Source: Mesomycoplasma hyorhinis ATCC 17981
Lineage (GTDB): Bacteria > Bacillota_I > Bacilli_A > Mycoplasmatales > Metamycoplasmataceae
DNA length: 41,183 nt
Direction of reading: 5' to 3'
Assembly: GCF_000383515.1 (NCBI RefSeq)
Contig: NZ_KB911491.1
Coordinates: 1-41,183, forward strand
The translations under genes and the position numbers were made by a program. The notes under the pieces were generated by a model. It was not told where the DNA came from. It saw only the letters and a list, made by a program, of their open reading frames with translations, and did not search any database. Of this stretch, positions 33,966 to 41,183 are shown piece after piece (position 1 is the stretch's first letter; each line of letters begins with the position of its first letter).

Positions 33966-34591
33966 TTTTTAACTAATTTTTCTCTTTTTTCTTCAAAAGC
34001 TTTTTTAATTTGTTCAAAAACTTTATCTTCATTTTGAAGTGCATCAATACGAATTATTCTTTCTGGATATTTTTTTGATAAATATTCATATCCACTACAA
34101 ACTTTTGAAAAAAACTTGTTTCCTTTATCCTCTATTCGATCATTATCAGAAGTTTTTCTTTCAAAAGCTTGCTGAATTGGAACATCTAGCCAAAAAGTCA
34201 AATCAGGTTGGGTTTTATTAGAAATCCAATCATTTAATTGTTCAACTTGATTAATATCAATTTCATTTCCAAAAGCTTGATAAGCAATAGAAGAATCAAT
34301 AAATCTATCAGAAATAACAATTTTTCCTTCTTGTAGTGAAGGTCAAATAAGTTTTTCTAAATGTAAACGACGAGAAGCTGCAAATAAAATTACCTCTGTA
34401 AATTTGCTAATTTCATATTTTTTATCCAATAATAAATTCCTAATAATTTCGGCTTCACGAACTTGAAAACCACCAGGCTCTCTAGTTAAAATTATCTCTT
34501 TTTTTGGAAATTCATTTTGTAAGTAATGATACAGTTTTTTAATTAACGTTGATTTTCCTGAACCATCAATTCCTTCAAAAGTTATAAACAT
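33944..34591 (-). CDS. tmk: Thymidylate kinase
   Basis: This enzyme phosphorylates dTMP to dTDP. The 215-residue protein has the P-loop GIDGSGKST (7-15), a TREPGG motif, the DRFIDSSIAYQAFG segment and FWLDVP. An apparent stop at 33962 is TGA, i.e. Trp; translation continues WNTFQK to a TAA at 33944, so the gene overlaps holB by 22 nt. It starts 16 bases after recR. Confidence 0.95.
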
Positions 34592-34607
34592 TTTGACTCA
34601 CTTTTCT

Positions 34608-35180
34608 TTATTTTCTGTTCTTTATTGCTTCTTTTAGTGTTAATTCATCAACATACTCAATTTGAGCTCCAAGAGGTATACCACTTGCTAATTTGCTAAT
34701 TTTAACGTTTTTTAAATCTTTATGATTCATAACAAAATTAGCTAAAACTAAACCTTCAATGTTAAATGAAAAAGCTACAATTAATTCTGTATTTTCTCTA
34801 ATTAAATTTTTTAATTTATTTATTTTGGCAGTTAAATATTTATTGTCAACACCTTTTTTATAATCAAAAACAAAGTATTTTCCTTCATAAAATCTTAGAT
34901 TTTCAAATTTAATTACATCGCTTGAATTTTCAACCAACATAATTTGTGAACTTCGATCTGGATCTAAACAAATTGAACAAACAACATTTAAAGATACAAA
35001 ATTACAACGCTCACAAGGTTGGAGATTTTGTTTTAATTTAATAATTTTTTGACTAAGATCTTGAAAAAATTCAATATCTTTGTTCAATAAAAAATAAAAA
35101 AATTTTTCAGCTTGTTTTTTGCCAACACCAGGAAATGTTTTAAAAGTAGAAATTAGCTCTTCATATTCCTTACCAAACAT
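34608..35180 (-). CDS. recR: Recombination protein RecR
   Basis: RecR works with RecO (and RecF) in loading RecA at gaps. The 190-residue protein has an N-terminal helix-hairpin-helix (FPGVGKKQAEKFFYFLL), a four-Cys zinc finger (CERC-x8-CSIC), a TOPRIM domain (MLVENSSDV; AFSFNIEG) and a C-terminal KLASGIPLGAQIEYVDELTL segment. It starts at TAATG, sharing one base with the ybaB stop, the usual ybaB-recR arrangement. Confidence 0.96.
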   Translation of the reverse strand: MFGKEYEELISTFKTFPGVGKKQAEKFFYFLLNKDIEFFQDLSQKIIKLKQNLQPCERCNFVSLNVVCSICLDPDRSSQIMLVENSSDVIKFENLRFYEGKYFVFDYKKGVDNKYLTAKINKLKNLIRENTELIVAFSFNIEGLVLANFVMNHKDLKNVKISKLASGIPLGAQIEYVDELTLKEAIKNRK

Positions 35181-35467
35181 TAAAAGGGTGTTCCTTCTTG
35201 TTTAGGCATAAGTGCTTCGTGTTTTTTATTAAGTTCTAATAATGCTTCATTAATTGTAATAATTAAGAGTTCTTCTAGAGTTTCCATATCATCTGGATCA
35301 GCTAGTGCTGGATTTATAGTTAGTTTTTTAATTTCTCTACCACCTGAGATAACTAATTCAATTCCGTGTCTTGAAAATGTGAATTCTTCTTGATTTAGTC
35401 TTTTTTCTTTTTCTTTAATTTCTTTTTGCATTTTTTGTGCTTGTTTCATTAATTCTTGTATATTCAT
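35180..35467 (-). CDS. ybaB: YbaB/EbfC family nucleoid-associated protein
   Basis: This small dimeric DNA-binding protein is of the YbaB/EbfC family. The 95-residue protein has an N-terminal coiled helix (MNIQELMKQAQKMQKEIKEK), the central beta strands (GIELVISGGREIKKLTINP) and a C-terminal helix. A strong AAGGAGA site precedes the ATG. It sits between dnaX and recR, a synteny kept across many bacteria, suggesting a role tied to replication or repair. Confidence 0.93.
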   Translation of the reverse strand: MNIQELMKQAQKMQKEIKEKEKRLNQEEFTFSRHGIELVISGGREIKKLTINPALADPDDMETLEELLIITINEALLELNKKHEALMPKQEGTPF

Positions 35468-35491
35468 AATAGTCTCCTTATATTTATTAAT

Positions 35492-37630
35492 TTATATGAT
35501 TTTTCTTTTTTTGTTAGGAAAAATTTCAGATAATCTGTTTTCATCACTTAAAGAATCAGCATTGATTTTCGCCAAAGGAACAATTTGCACCGATTTTAAA
35601 GTAGCTGAATTTGCTTTTCAATTGCTAATAGTTTTTTGACTTAACTTGTTAGAAGCAACAAATAAGTGCATTGGGGTTTGAAACATATATTCTAACAATT
35701 TTCTTGAAAGTAAAGAATTGTTTTTTACTTCTTTGATTAACAAATTTTCTAATTCATTATTTTCTTCTGTATTAGAAATCAAAATAAATTCTGATGAACT
35801 CACAACAATTTTAGTTGTTTTTAACAAATGAGCAAAAGAAGAAAATTCTGTACTAGCTGTTGCTAAATCCAATTTATCATTTCATTGTTGTTTTAATTTA
35901 GCATTAATACTTTTTGCTGGTTCACCTTCTTTTATATAAATACGGAATAAATTATAAATTTCTTCTTCTGTTAAATAATCTTCTGCTTCTTGTACAGAAA
36001 CAGGTGATTGGAAATCATTTGGATTAAAAAATTCTTGATTTTCAAGGATACTAGCTGTATTCTCTAAAGGTTGTTCTGTTTCTGAATTAGTTTGATCTGC
36101 TTCATTGTAGTCAAAAAGCGACATACCTTGTGGATTGTTTACAGCAATAGTTTTTTCGACTGTTGCAGTATCTAAATTATTTTTTATTTGTTCAACTAAT
36201 TCTTCTTCATTTAACAAACCTAAATCTTCAAAATGTTCTTCTTGAGTGTTTATATTTTTGATTTTTTGTGAAGGAGTTGAACTGGTTTGAAAATCTTCTT
36301 TTCAACTGTTTGTTGCTAGTGGGTTAGTATTTTCTATTGTTAGTTTTTCTACAACTGGCTTAGTAGGGGGTTTTTGAGGATTTGATCAAGAATAATTATT
36401 TTTAGTTTTTGTTGCTAATTCTGTGGCTGTTGAAATATCTTTGATCGAATTTATAACACTTTCGTTATTCGCTTTTAAATCTTTAGCTTCATAAAGACGT
36501 TTTATGTGCAAATCTCTAGCATCAAAACCAGATATTGATGAGTTTGCGTCATTTGATTTTTCAGCTACTGCAAATAATTTTATAATTGCAATTTGAATAC
36601 TCATTGCTGGATTATTAGAACTTATTAATTCTTTTTGTGTTTTGACTAAAACATCTTGAAGTTTATATGCTGTTAAAAGAGAAAGAGGAATTTTTTCTAT
36701 TTGTTCAACTGAAAATCCTTCTAATAAAGTAATATCTTTTGTTTTTTGATAAATAATAAAATTTTTAACTAAACTAATTAAAGAACTAATTAAAATATTT
36801 GGATTAGCACCTTGTTCTAAGATAGTGGAAATTAGGTGGAAAATTTGTTGAAGATTTTCATTATGAATTTCTTTTAATAAATTAATAAGTTTTTGAGTTG
36901 AAGTAAGACCAAAAAGATTTTCAACATCAATCATATGAATTTTTGATCTTGAAAAATTATTTAGTTGTTCAACCATTGCTAATGCATCACGTAAGCTTCC
37001 AGATGAGAGCTGAGCAATTGCTCATAGCGCTTCTTTTTCATAGGAAATTTCTTCTTTTTCAAGCACATATTCCAGTCTTGAAACTATTTCTTTTTCACTA
37101 ATTTTTCTAAAATTAAAACGTTGAACTCTAGATAAAATTGTCAAAGGAATTTTATGAGCTTCTGTTGTTGCTAAAATAAAAATCACATGTTTTGGTGGCT
37201 CTTCTAAGGTTTTTAAAAAAGCATTAAACGCACTAGAAGACAACATATGAACTTCATCTATTATGTAGATTTTATATTGTGAATTTGTAGGCAAATTGTT
37301 AACATTATTAATTAATTCTCTAATTTCATCAACACCGTTATTAGAAGCTCCATCCATTTCAATAATGTCAAAAGAATTGTTCACAGAATCTTGACATTTT
37401 TGACAAGGAATAAACAAATCGGTTTTATGTGAACAATTTAGTGTAGTTGCAAATATTTTAGCAACTGAAGTTTTTCCAGTTCCTCTAGGTCCTGAAAATA
37501 AATAAGCGTGAAAAATTTGGTTTGTCGAAATAATATTTTTTAGCGTTTGAATAATAAAATCTTGACCAACAACATCTACTAAAGTTGTTGGACGATATTT
37601 ACGATAAAAAGCTAAGTAATTTTTTGACAT
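35492..37630 (-). CDS. dnaX: DNA polymerase III subunit tau/gamma
   Basis: DnaX is the motor of the clamp loader. The 712-residue protein has Walker A GPRGTGKTS (47-55), DEVHMLSSSAFNAFLKTLEEPP in the Walker B region, an SRVQRFNF arginine-finger segment and a long low-complexity C-terminal part. The zinc module is incomplete: Cys66, Cys76 and Cys79 are present, but the fourth expected ligand, three residues after Cys79, is Ser82. Several tryptophans are TGA and all fragments share one phase. No obvious programmed-frameshift site was noticed. It begins one base after degV and is followed by ybaB-recR. Confidence 0.94.
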
Positions 37631-37631
37631 A

Positions 37632-38489
37632 CTAATTAAAAATCTCCACTATTTGCTTGACATATTTATCTTCTACTTTTAAAACTGCAAAAGCTATTGC
37701 TTGTGGCCCTGTGTGAACAGAAATAACATCCGGAATATTAAAAGTATGAATAGTTTGTTGTGAATAAGTTTCCATTTCTGTTCTAATTTTTTCTATATTT
37801 TCATTGTAAGAATGAAGTAAAACTATTTGATGACCTGAGCCAAATTTATCAACTGTTTGTTTAAAAAATTTCAAAATTGTTTTATGAAAAATGTTTCCTT
37901 TTCCTTCTTTATGAAGCTTTCCTCCTTCAAATTTTATTACCGGAACAATTTTTAGTAACTTAGTAAGAACAGCTGCTGAAGACGAAAGACGACCTGAATT
38001 TACTAAGTAAGAATTATCATGTGGAAAAAGTAAAAATTTTCCTTCAACTTCTTGGTTCAATATTTCAAATGCTGTGTCAAAATCAACACCGGATACAATT
38101 TGGTCTCTAAATCTTAAAATATCTAAAATTATAAGAAGAGTTAACTTTGTTGAACTCACTACTTTAACATTTTCAAAATCCTTTGCTAAATTAACAAAAT
38201 TTTGATACTGTGAAGAAAGATACTGACTAATTGGATAAAGAATAACTTTATCATATTCTTTGCTTAATTTTTCAATTGTTTCTTGAACTTGTCCTAGTAA
38301 TGTTGTTGATGTTTTAACCTTACTTTTTTTGCTAATTAATTCAAAAATTTCTCCTTCTTGCAAATCAATTCCGTCTTGATATTCTTTGTCATTGATGTAA
38401 ATTGTTAAGGGTAAAAAAAACACATCTAATTTATGTGCTAATTGTGGATTTAGTCCAGTAGAAGAATCTACTACTATTGCTATTTTCAT
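37632..38489 (-). CDS. DegV-family fatty-acid-binding protein
   Basis: DegV/FakB proteins bind a fatty acid and present it to fatty-acid kinase for phosphorylation into phospholipid precursors. The 285-residue protein has the family's IAIVVDSSTGL N-terminus, an SKVKTSTTLLGQ segment and the HDNSYLVNSGRLSSSA motif. It has no tryptophan. TATAAT ends only 10 bases before the ATG and there is no Shine-Dalgarno, so it may be translated from an almost leaderless message. It is first in degV-dnaX-ybaB-recR-tmk-holB-rsmI. Confidence 0.9.
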   Translation of the reverse strand: MKIAIVVDSSTGLNPQLAHKLDVFFLPLTIYINDKEYQDGIDLQEGEIFELISKKSKVKTSTTLLGQVQETIEKLSKEYDKVILYPISQYLSSQYQNFVNLAKDFENVKVVSSTKLTLLIILDILRFRDQIVSGVDFDTAFEILNQEVEGKFLLFPHDNSYLVNSGRLSSSAAVLTKLLKIVPVIKFEGGKLHKEGKGNIFHKTILKFFKQTVDKFGSGHQIVLLHSYNENIEKIRTEMETYSQQTIHTFNIPDVISVHTGPQAIAFAVLKVEDKYVKQIVEIFN

Positions 38490-38499
38490 AATATTGGAA

Positions 38500-38505
38500 A
38501 TTATA
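38500..38505 (-). promoter_or_regulatory. Putative -10 element of the degV-dnaX operon
   Basis: TATAAT on the minus strand, 10 bases before the degV ATG, with TTAGTA 17 bases further up. The predicted leader is only a few bases. Confidence 0.5.
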
Positions 38506-38585
38506 ATAAATTTTCACATTTCTACTAAGGGAAAAAAATAGAAAACTAAAAAATCTTTTCTATAGTTTAAATAACTAAAAAAATA

Positions 38586-38591
38586 TATAAT
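38586..38591 (+). promoter_or_regulatory. Putative -10 element of the lplA operon
   Basis: TATAAT ends seven bases before the ATG at 38599, placing the transcription start at or next to the start codon. The rest of the divergent interval 38490-38598 shows nothing else recognisable. Confidence 0.5.
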
Positions 38592-38598
38592 TTTAATT

Positions 38599-38913
38599 AT
38601 GAACACCTTGCAAACTAAAAACAGTAAAGAATTAAATTTATCATTTGACTTTATTGTAAAAAAACACGAATACAGAATTCTCGATATTGAACTAAACGGA
38701 GCACTAAGACAACTAGAATATTCAAATAGATATTTTGAATGATTTATTGAAGATTTACTTTATTTTTTAGATATGAATAGATATCAAAAAAGATGGGATT
38801 ATGAAACAATAAACATTTTTAATGTACAAAGTTTGAAGCTAAATGAAGAAAATTTGAAGAACTTTTTAAAATATTTTTCAAGTGTAACTAATTTTAATCT
38901 AATAGCAAAATAA
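38599..38913 (+). CDS. Unknown 104-residue protein upstream of lplA
   Basis: The frame is hidden by a TGA Trp at residue 48 and otherwise open for 105 codons. The product is soluble-looking and rich in Asn, Tyr and Phe (YSNRYFEWFIEDLLYFLDMN; QKRWDYETINIF), with no signal peptide, membrane span or known motif. It lies 19 bases before lplA, with the lplA ribosome binding site in the gap, so it is probably the first gene of that operon. No Shine-Dalgarno precedes it; a TATAAT box seven bases upstream suggests a leaderless start. Length, codon use and position support a real gene; function unknown. Confidence 0.65.
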
Positions 38914-38932
38914 AGAAAAAGAAGGAATTATT

Positions 38933-39922
38933 ATGATAATTTATGTTACAAAAAAAACTTCGCCATTTTATACCCTAGCAATGGAAGAATTGCTTTTAAA
39001 AGACGAAAGCATCAAAGAAGACATTATGTATTTTTACCAACATGATAATGCAATTATCATTGGTAAAAACCAAAATATCTACGAAGAAGTAAAACTAGAC
39101 GTTGTGGAAAAAGAAAAAATTGAAGTTTATCGTAGACTCTCAGGTGGTGGCGCAGTTTATCATGACCTCGGAAATATAAACTTTTCTTTTATAACTAAAA
39201 AAGAAAACAACAATTATGAAAAATTTCTATCACCAATTATTGAATTTTTTCAATCTTTAGATTTAGATGCTAGATTTAAAGGCAGAAACGATTTAGTTGT
39301 TAATGGAGCAAAAGTATCCGGAAATGCTCAAATTGTTTACAAAAATAGAATGGTGCATCACGGAACCATTTTGTTTGATGCTAACTTATCAAAACTTTCT
39401 GAAGTCTTAATTCCGAACAAATTAAAGATAGAATCTAAAGGAATTAAAAGTATAAGACAACGTGTAACCAATATTTTATCTGAATTAGATTTTAAAATGT
39501 ATCACGATGAGTTTATTGAAAAATTAATTTCTTTCTTTGAAAAAAAATATCAAAGCAAAAGACAAGAACTACCTTCTAAGTATGACAAAGAATTAAAAGA
39601 ACTAGGTGAATTCAAAAAATCAAAAGAATGAGTTTATGGAAAAAATCCTTCTTTTTCCTTCAAAATTCAAGCAAAAACAGATGGTGGGATTTTGAAAATT
39701 CTTGCTAATATTGAAAATAATAAAATTTATGATATTGCTTTTGAAGGTGATTTTTTATCACAAAAACCAGTGGAAGAAATTTATCATTTGTTTATTGATC
39801 AAGAATTTTCCAAAGCAAATATAGGTAGAATTTTAGACTCAATTGAACTAGAACATTATTTTGGAGCTATTAAAAAAGAAGAAATAATTGCTTTGTTTTT
39901 TGGTGAACTAGGAGGTGAATAA
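38933..39922 (+). CDS. lplA: Lipoate-protein ligase A
   Basis: LplA activates free lipoate with ATP and attaches it to lipoyl domains (for example PDH E2). The 329-residue protein has the RRLSGGGAVYHD motif (about 68-79), GRNDLVVNGAKVSGNAQ with the catalytic Lys, and the C-terminal accessory domain (FEGDF). The one Trp near 233 is TGA. AAGAAGGA precedes the ATG. The end overlaps the ribosome binding site of the following hydrolase gene, so the two are likely expressed together. Confidence 0.94.
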
Positions 39923-39926
39923 AAAT

Positions 39927-40730
39927 ATGTTTACAAGAAAAACTATGGATATTGATGGTGAATTAATTTCTTATATTGAAGAAAATAATGACAAACCTAA
40001 AATTTTATTTTTACATGGTTTTGCTTCTTCTAGTGAAGCAGCACAACAAGTTTATAATTTAACTAATCGAAGCTATGGAATCATAGCACTTGACTTTCCG
40101 GGTTGTGGGCATTCTAGTGCAAAAAAAGATATAAATATTGAATATTATCAATTTATTGCAAAAAGATTTGTAGAAGAACTTAATTTAAAAGATTTTATTG
40201 TAATTGGCCACTCTTTAGGTGGTGCAAGTGCACTTCATTTATTAAATGAAAAATTAGCAAAAAAAGCAATTTTAGCAGCACCTATAAACTATGATATGCT
40301 TCATTCTACAAATCAAAAAGTCAAACTAAAATGATTATTACCTGAAAATCTACAACAAGCTTATGAAAGTGTGGATTCACTTGTTTTTGTAGATAGATTA
40401 AATTACAAACAGAATCTGGACAAAACTGCTCAAAGATTTTTCAACTTTATGAGCATAAGAAAACCAGTATTTTTAGATATGGTGGTTAACCAAATTCTAA
40501 ATCCTGATTATCTTAAAAATAGCATTAAAAATCTTTATTTAGCAAACAATGATTACGAATTTATTATAGGTGAAAAAGATTTGTTTGTAACTTATAATTC
40601 TATTTTATCTGTTGCTTTAGAAAATCACAAAAAAATTAATTCAATACCTGATTGCGGACATGCATTATTTTTTGAAAAACCTGAAGAAGTAAATCAAATT
40701 ATTGAAGACATTATTAAACAAGTGAATTAG
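39927..40730 (+). CDS. Alpha/beta-fold hydrolase
   Basis: The 267-residue protein is a serine hydrolase with nucleophile Ser96 in GHSLGG, acid Asp218 (GEKDLF) and His245 (CGHALFF), plus the oxyanion segment LHGFAS and LDFPGCGHS. A cap domain lies between about 130 and 200. I chose the ATG at 39927 because GGAGG (39911-39915) lies 11 bases upstream; a GTG at 39915 overlaps that site and is less likely. Trp at 136 is TGA. It directly follows lplA; release of lipoate from esters or amides would fit, but other esterase or lipase roles are equally possible. Confidence 0.88.
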
Positions 40731-40751
40731 TTACGTTTAATTTAATAAAAC

Positions 40752-40764
40752 AAAAAGAGCCCAT
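40752..40764 (+). other. Probable 5' arm of the hydrolase-operon terminator, interrupted by the IS
   Basis: Twenty bases after the hydrolase stop, the sequence AAAAAGAGCCCAT runs straight into the IS. An A-run leading into GAGCCC is the classic first arm of an intrinsic terminator, but the expected GGGCTCTTTTT is absent inside the window. The missing arm is predicted beyond an IS copy. Confidence 0.5.
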
Positions 40765-41183
40765 TGAGGTGATACCCTTTTCTTGAAAAAATTTTTGAGT
40801 GTTTTAATTAATTATAATTTGAAATGAATGTTTCCCTGAATTTAATGGGAGACATTCATTTTATTTTATCTTTAATTTGTTTGTAATTGTAATAATAAAT
40901 ATAATTTGCAATTGCTTTGTGAAAGTGTTTAAAAGTTAAAAATTCTTTTTCGCGACCATAAAAACATTCTCTTTTTAATGTCCCAAAAAACGATTCAATA
41001 ACGCTATTATCTAAACAATTTCCTTTTCGAGACATGGACTGAGTTATTCCTTTTTGTTTTAATTTTTCTGAAAATTGTTTATGTTGATGTTGTCAACCTT
41101 GATCACTGTGAAAAATTAAACCTTCAAGATTTTTGTGCTTTGAAAATGCTCTTTGAAGCATTTTTCTAATTTGCTGGTTATTA
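40765..41183 (-). mobile_element. IS3-family insertion sequence, 3' end (right copy, inverted)
   Basis: This is the same element as at 1-237, in the opposite orientation and extending beyond the window. It begins TGAGGTGATACCC. Five mismatches separate the two copies over the shared 237 bases. Both copies point their transposase 3' ends toward the interior of the window. Confidence 0.95.
40808..41183 (-). CDS. IS3-family transposase, C-terminal part (cut by window edge)
   Basis: About 125 C-terminal residues of a DDE transposase are present. They include the second catalytic Asp in LIFHSDQGWQ, then QSMSRKGNCLDNSVIESFFGTLK with the catalytic Glu, and the YNYKQIKDKIKWMSPIKFRE tail. This pattern is specific for the IS3 family, IS150-like group. 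Tryptophans are TGA. The N-terminal part and any upstream OrfA lie outside the window, so activity cannot be judged, but no lesion is visible in the part shown. Confidence 0.95.

Noticed and set aside
33962-34591. tmk ending at 33962
   Set aside because: The triplet there is TGA (Trp). The real stop is TAA at 33944-33946, giving a longer overlap with holB.
39915-40730. GTG start of the alpha/beta hydrolase at 39915
   Set aside because: The GTG overlaps the GGAGG ribosome binding site; the in-frame ATG at 39927 is placed correctly downstream of it.

Overview
The window is mycoplasma chromosome. It is very AT-rich, and in-frame TGA sits at conserved tryptophan positions throughout (GCFWG in MsrA, the WDW of AsnA, WNDFLWP in an ABC permease), so TGA encodes Trp (genetic code 4). 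All coding regions here were rebuilt with that code; under the standard code most genes look shattered. The gene set (topoisomerase IV, ECF transporter core, lipoate ligase, IS3-family element, no cell-wall genes) fits a Mycoplasma of the hominis/synoviae-type lineage, but the species cannot be fixed from this sequence alone.

Layout. 1-237: 3' end of an IS3-family element. 253-8144 (minus): parE-parC-ileS-lspA, chromosome decatenation plus Ile-tRNA charging and lipoprotein signal peptidase. 8310-8645 (minus): small membrane protein. 8723-10408 (plus): uvrC. 10551-11117 (minus): unknown membrane protein. 11161-12143 (minus): asnA, broken by a one-base frameshift and preceded by a leader with long stem-loops. 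12457-13415 (minus): rplM-rpsI followed by tRNA-Ile(GAU). 13593-16696 (plus): a CUT1-type ABC importer (ATPase plus two permeases, no binding protein). 16683-20310 (minus): prs-rsmG-tatD-rsmA, where tatD carries an unusual ~150-residue N-terminal extension. 20448-22210 (minus): msrA-tyrS. 22361-24994 (plus): gyrA. 25100-27017 (plus): a probable restriction-modification pair, adenine methyltransferase plus HNH endonuclease, lodged between gyrA and the convergent ligA. 27006-32268 (minus): hpt-ecfA1-ecfA2-ecfT-ligA. 32333-38489 (minus): degV-dnaX-ybaB-recR-tmk-holB-rsmI, the replication/repair cluster familiar from Firmicutes. 38599-40730 (plus): unknown 104-residue protein, lplA, alpha/beta hydrolase. 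40765-41183: a second copy of the same IS in the opposite orientation.

Most of the window is ordinary, tightly packed housekeeping DNA with overlaps of 1-22 nt between neighbours. The accessory or unusual parts are the two inverted IS copies, each apparently inserted inside the hairpin of a transcription terminator; the restriction-modification pair; the frameshifted asnA with its structured leader; the extended TatD; and the ABC ATPase insertion. No CRISPR array, prophage or clearly new multi-gene system was seen. The least-explained items are the TatD extension, the asnA leader, the 104-residue protein upstream of lplA, and the IS targeting of terminators.
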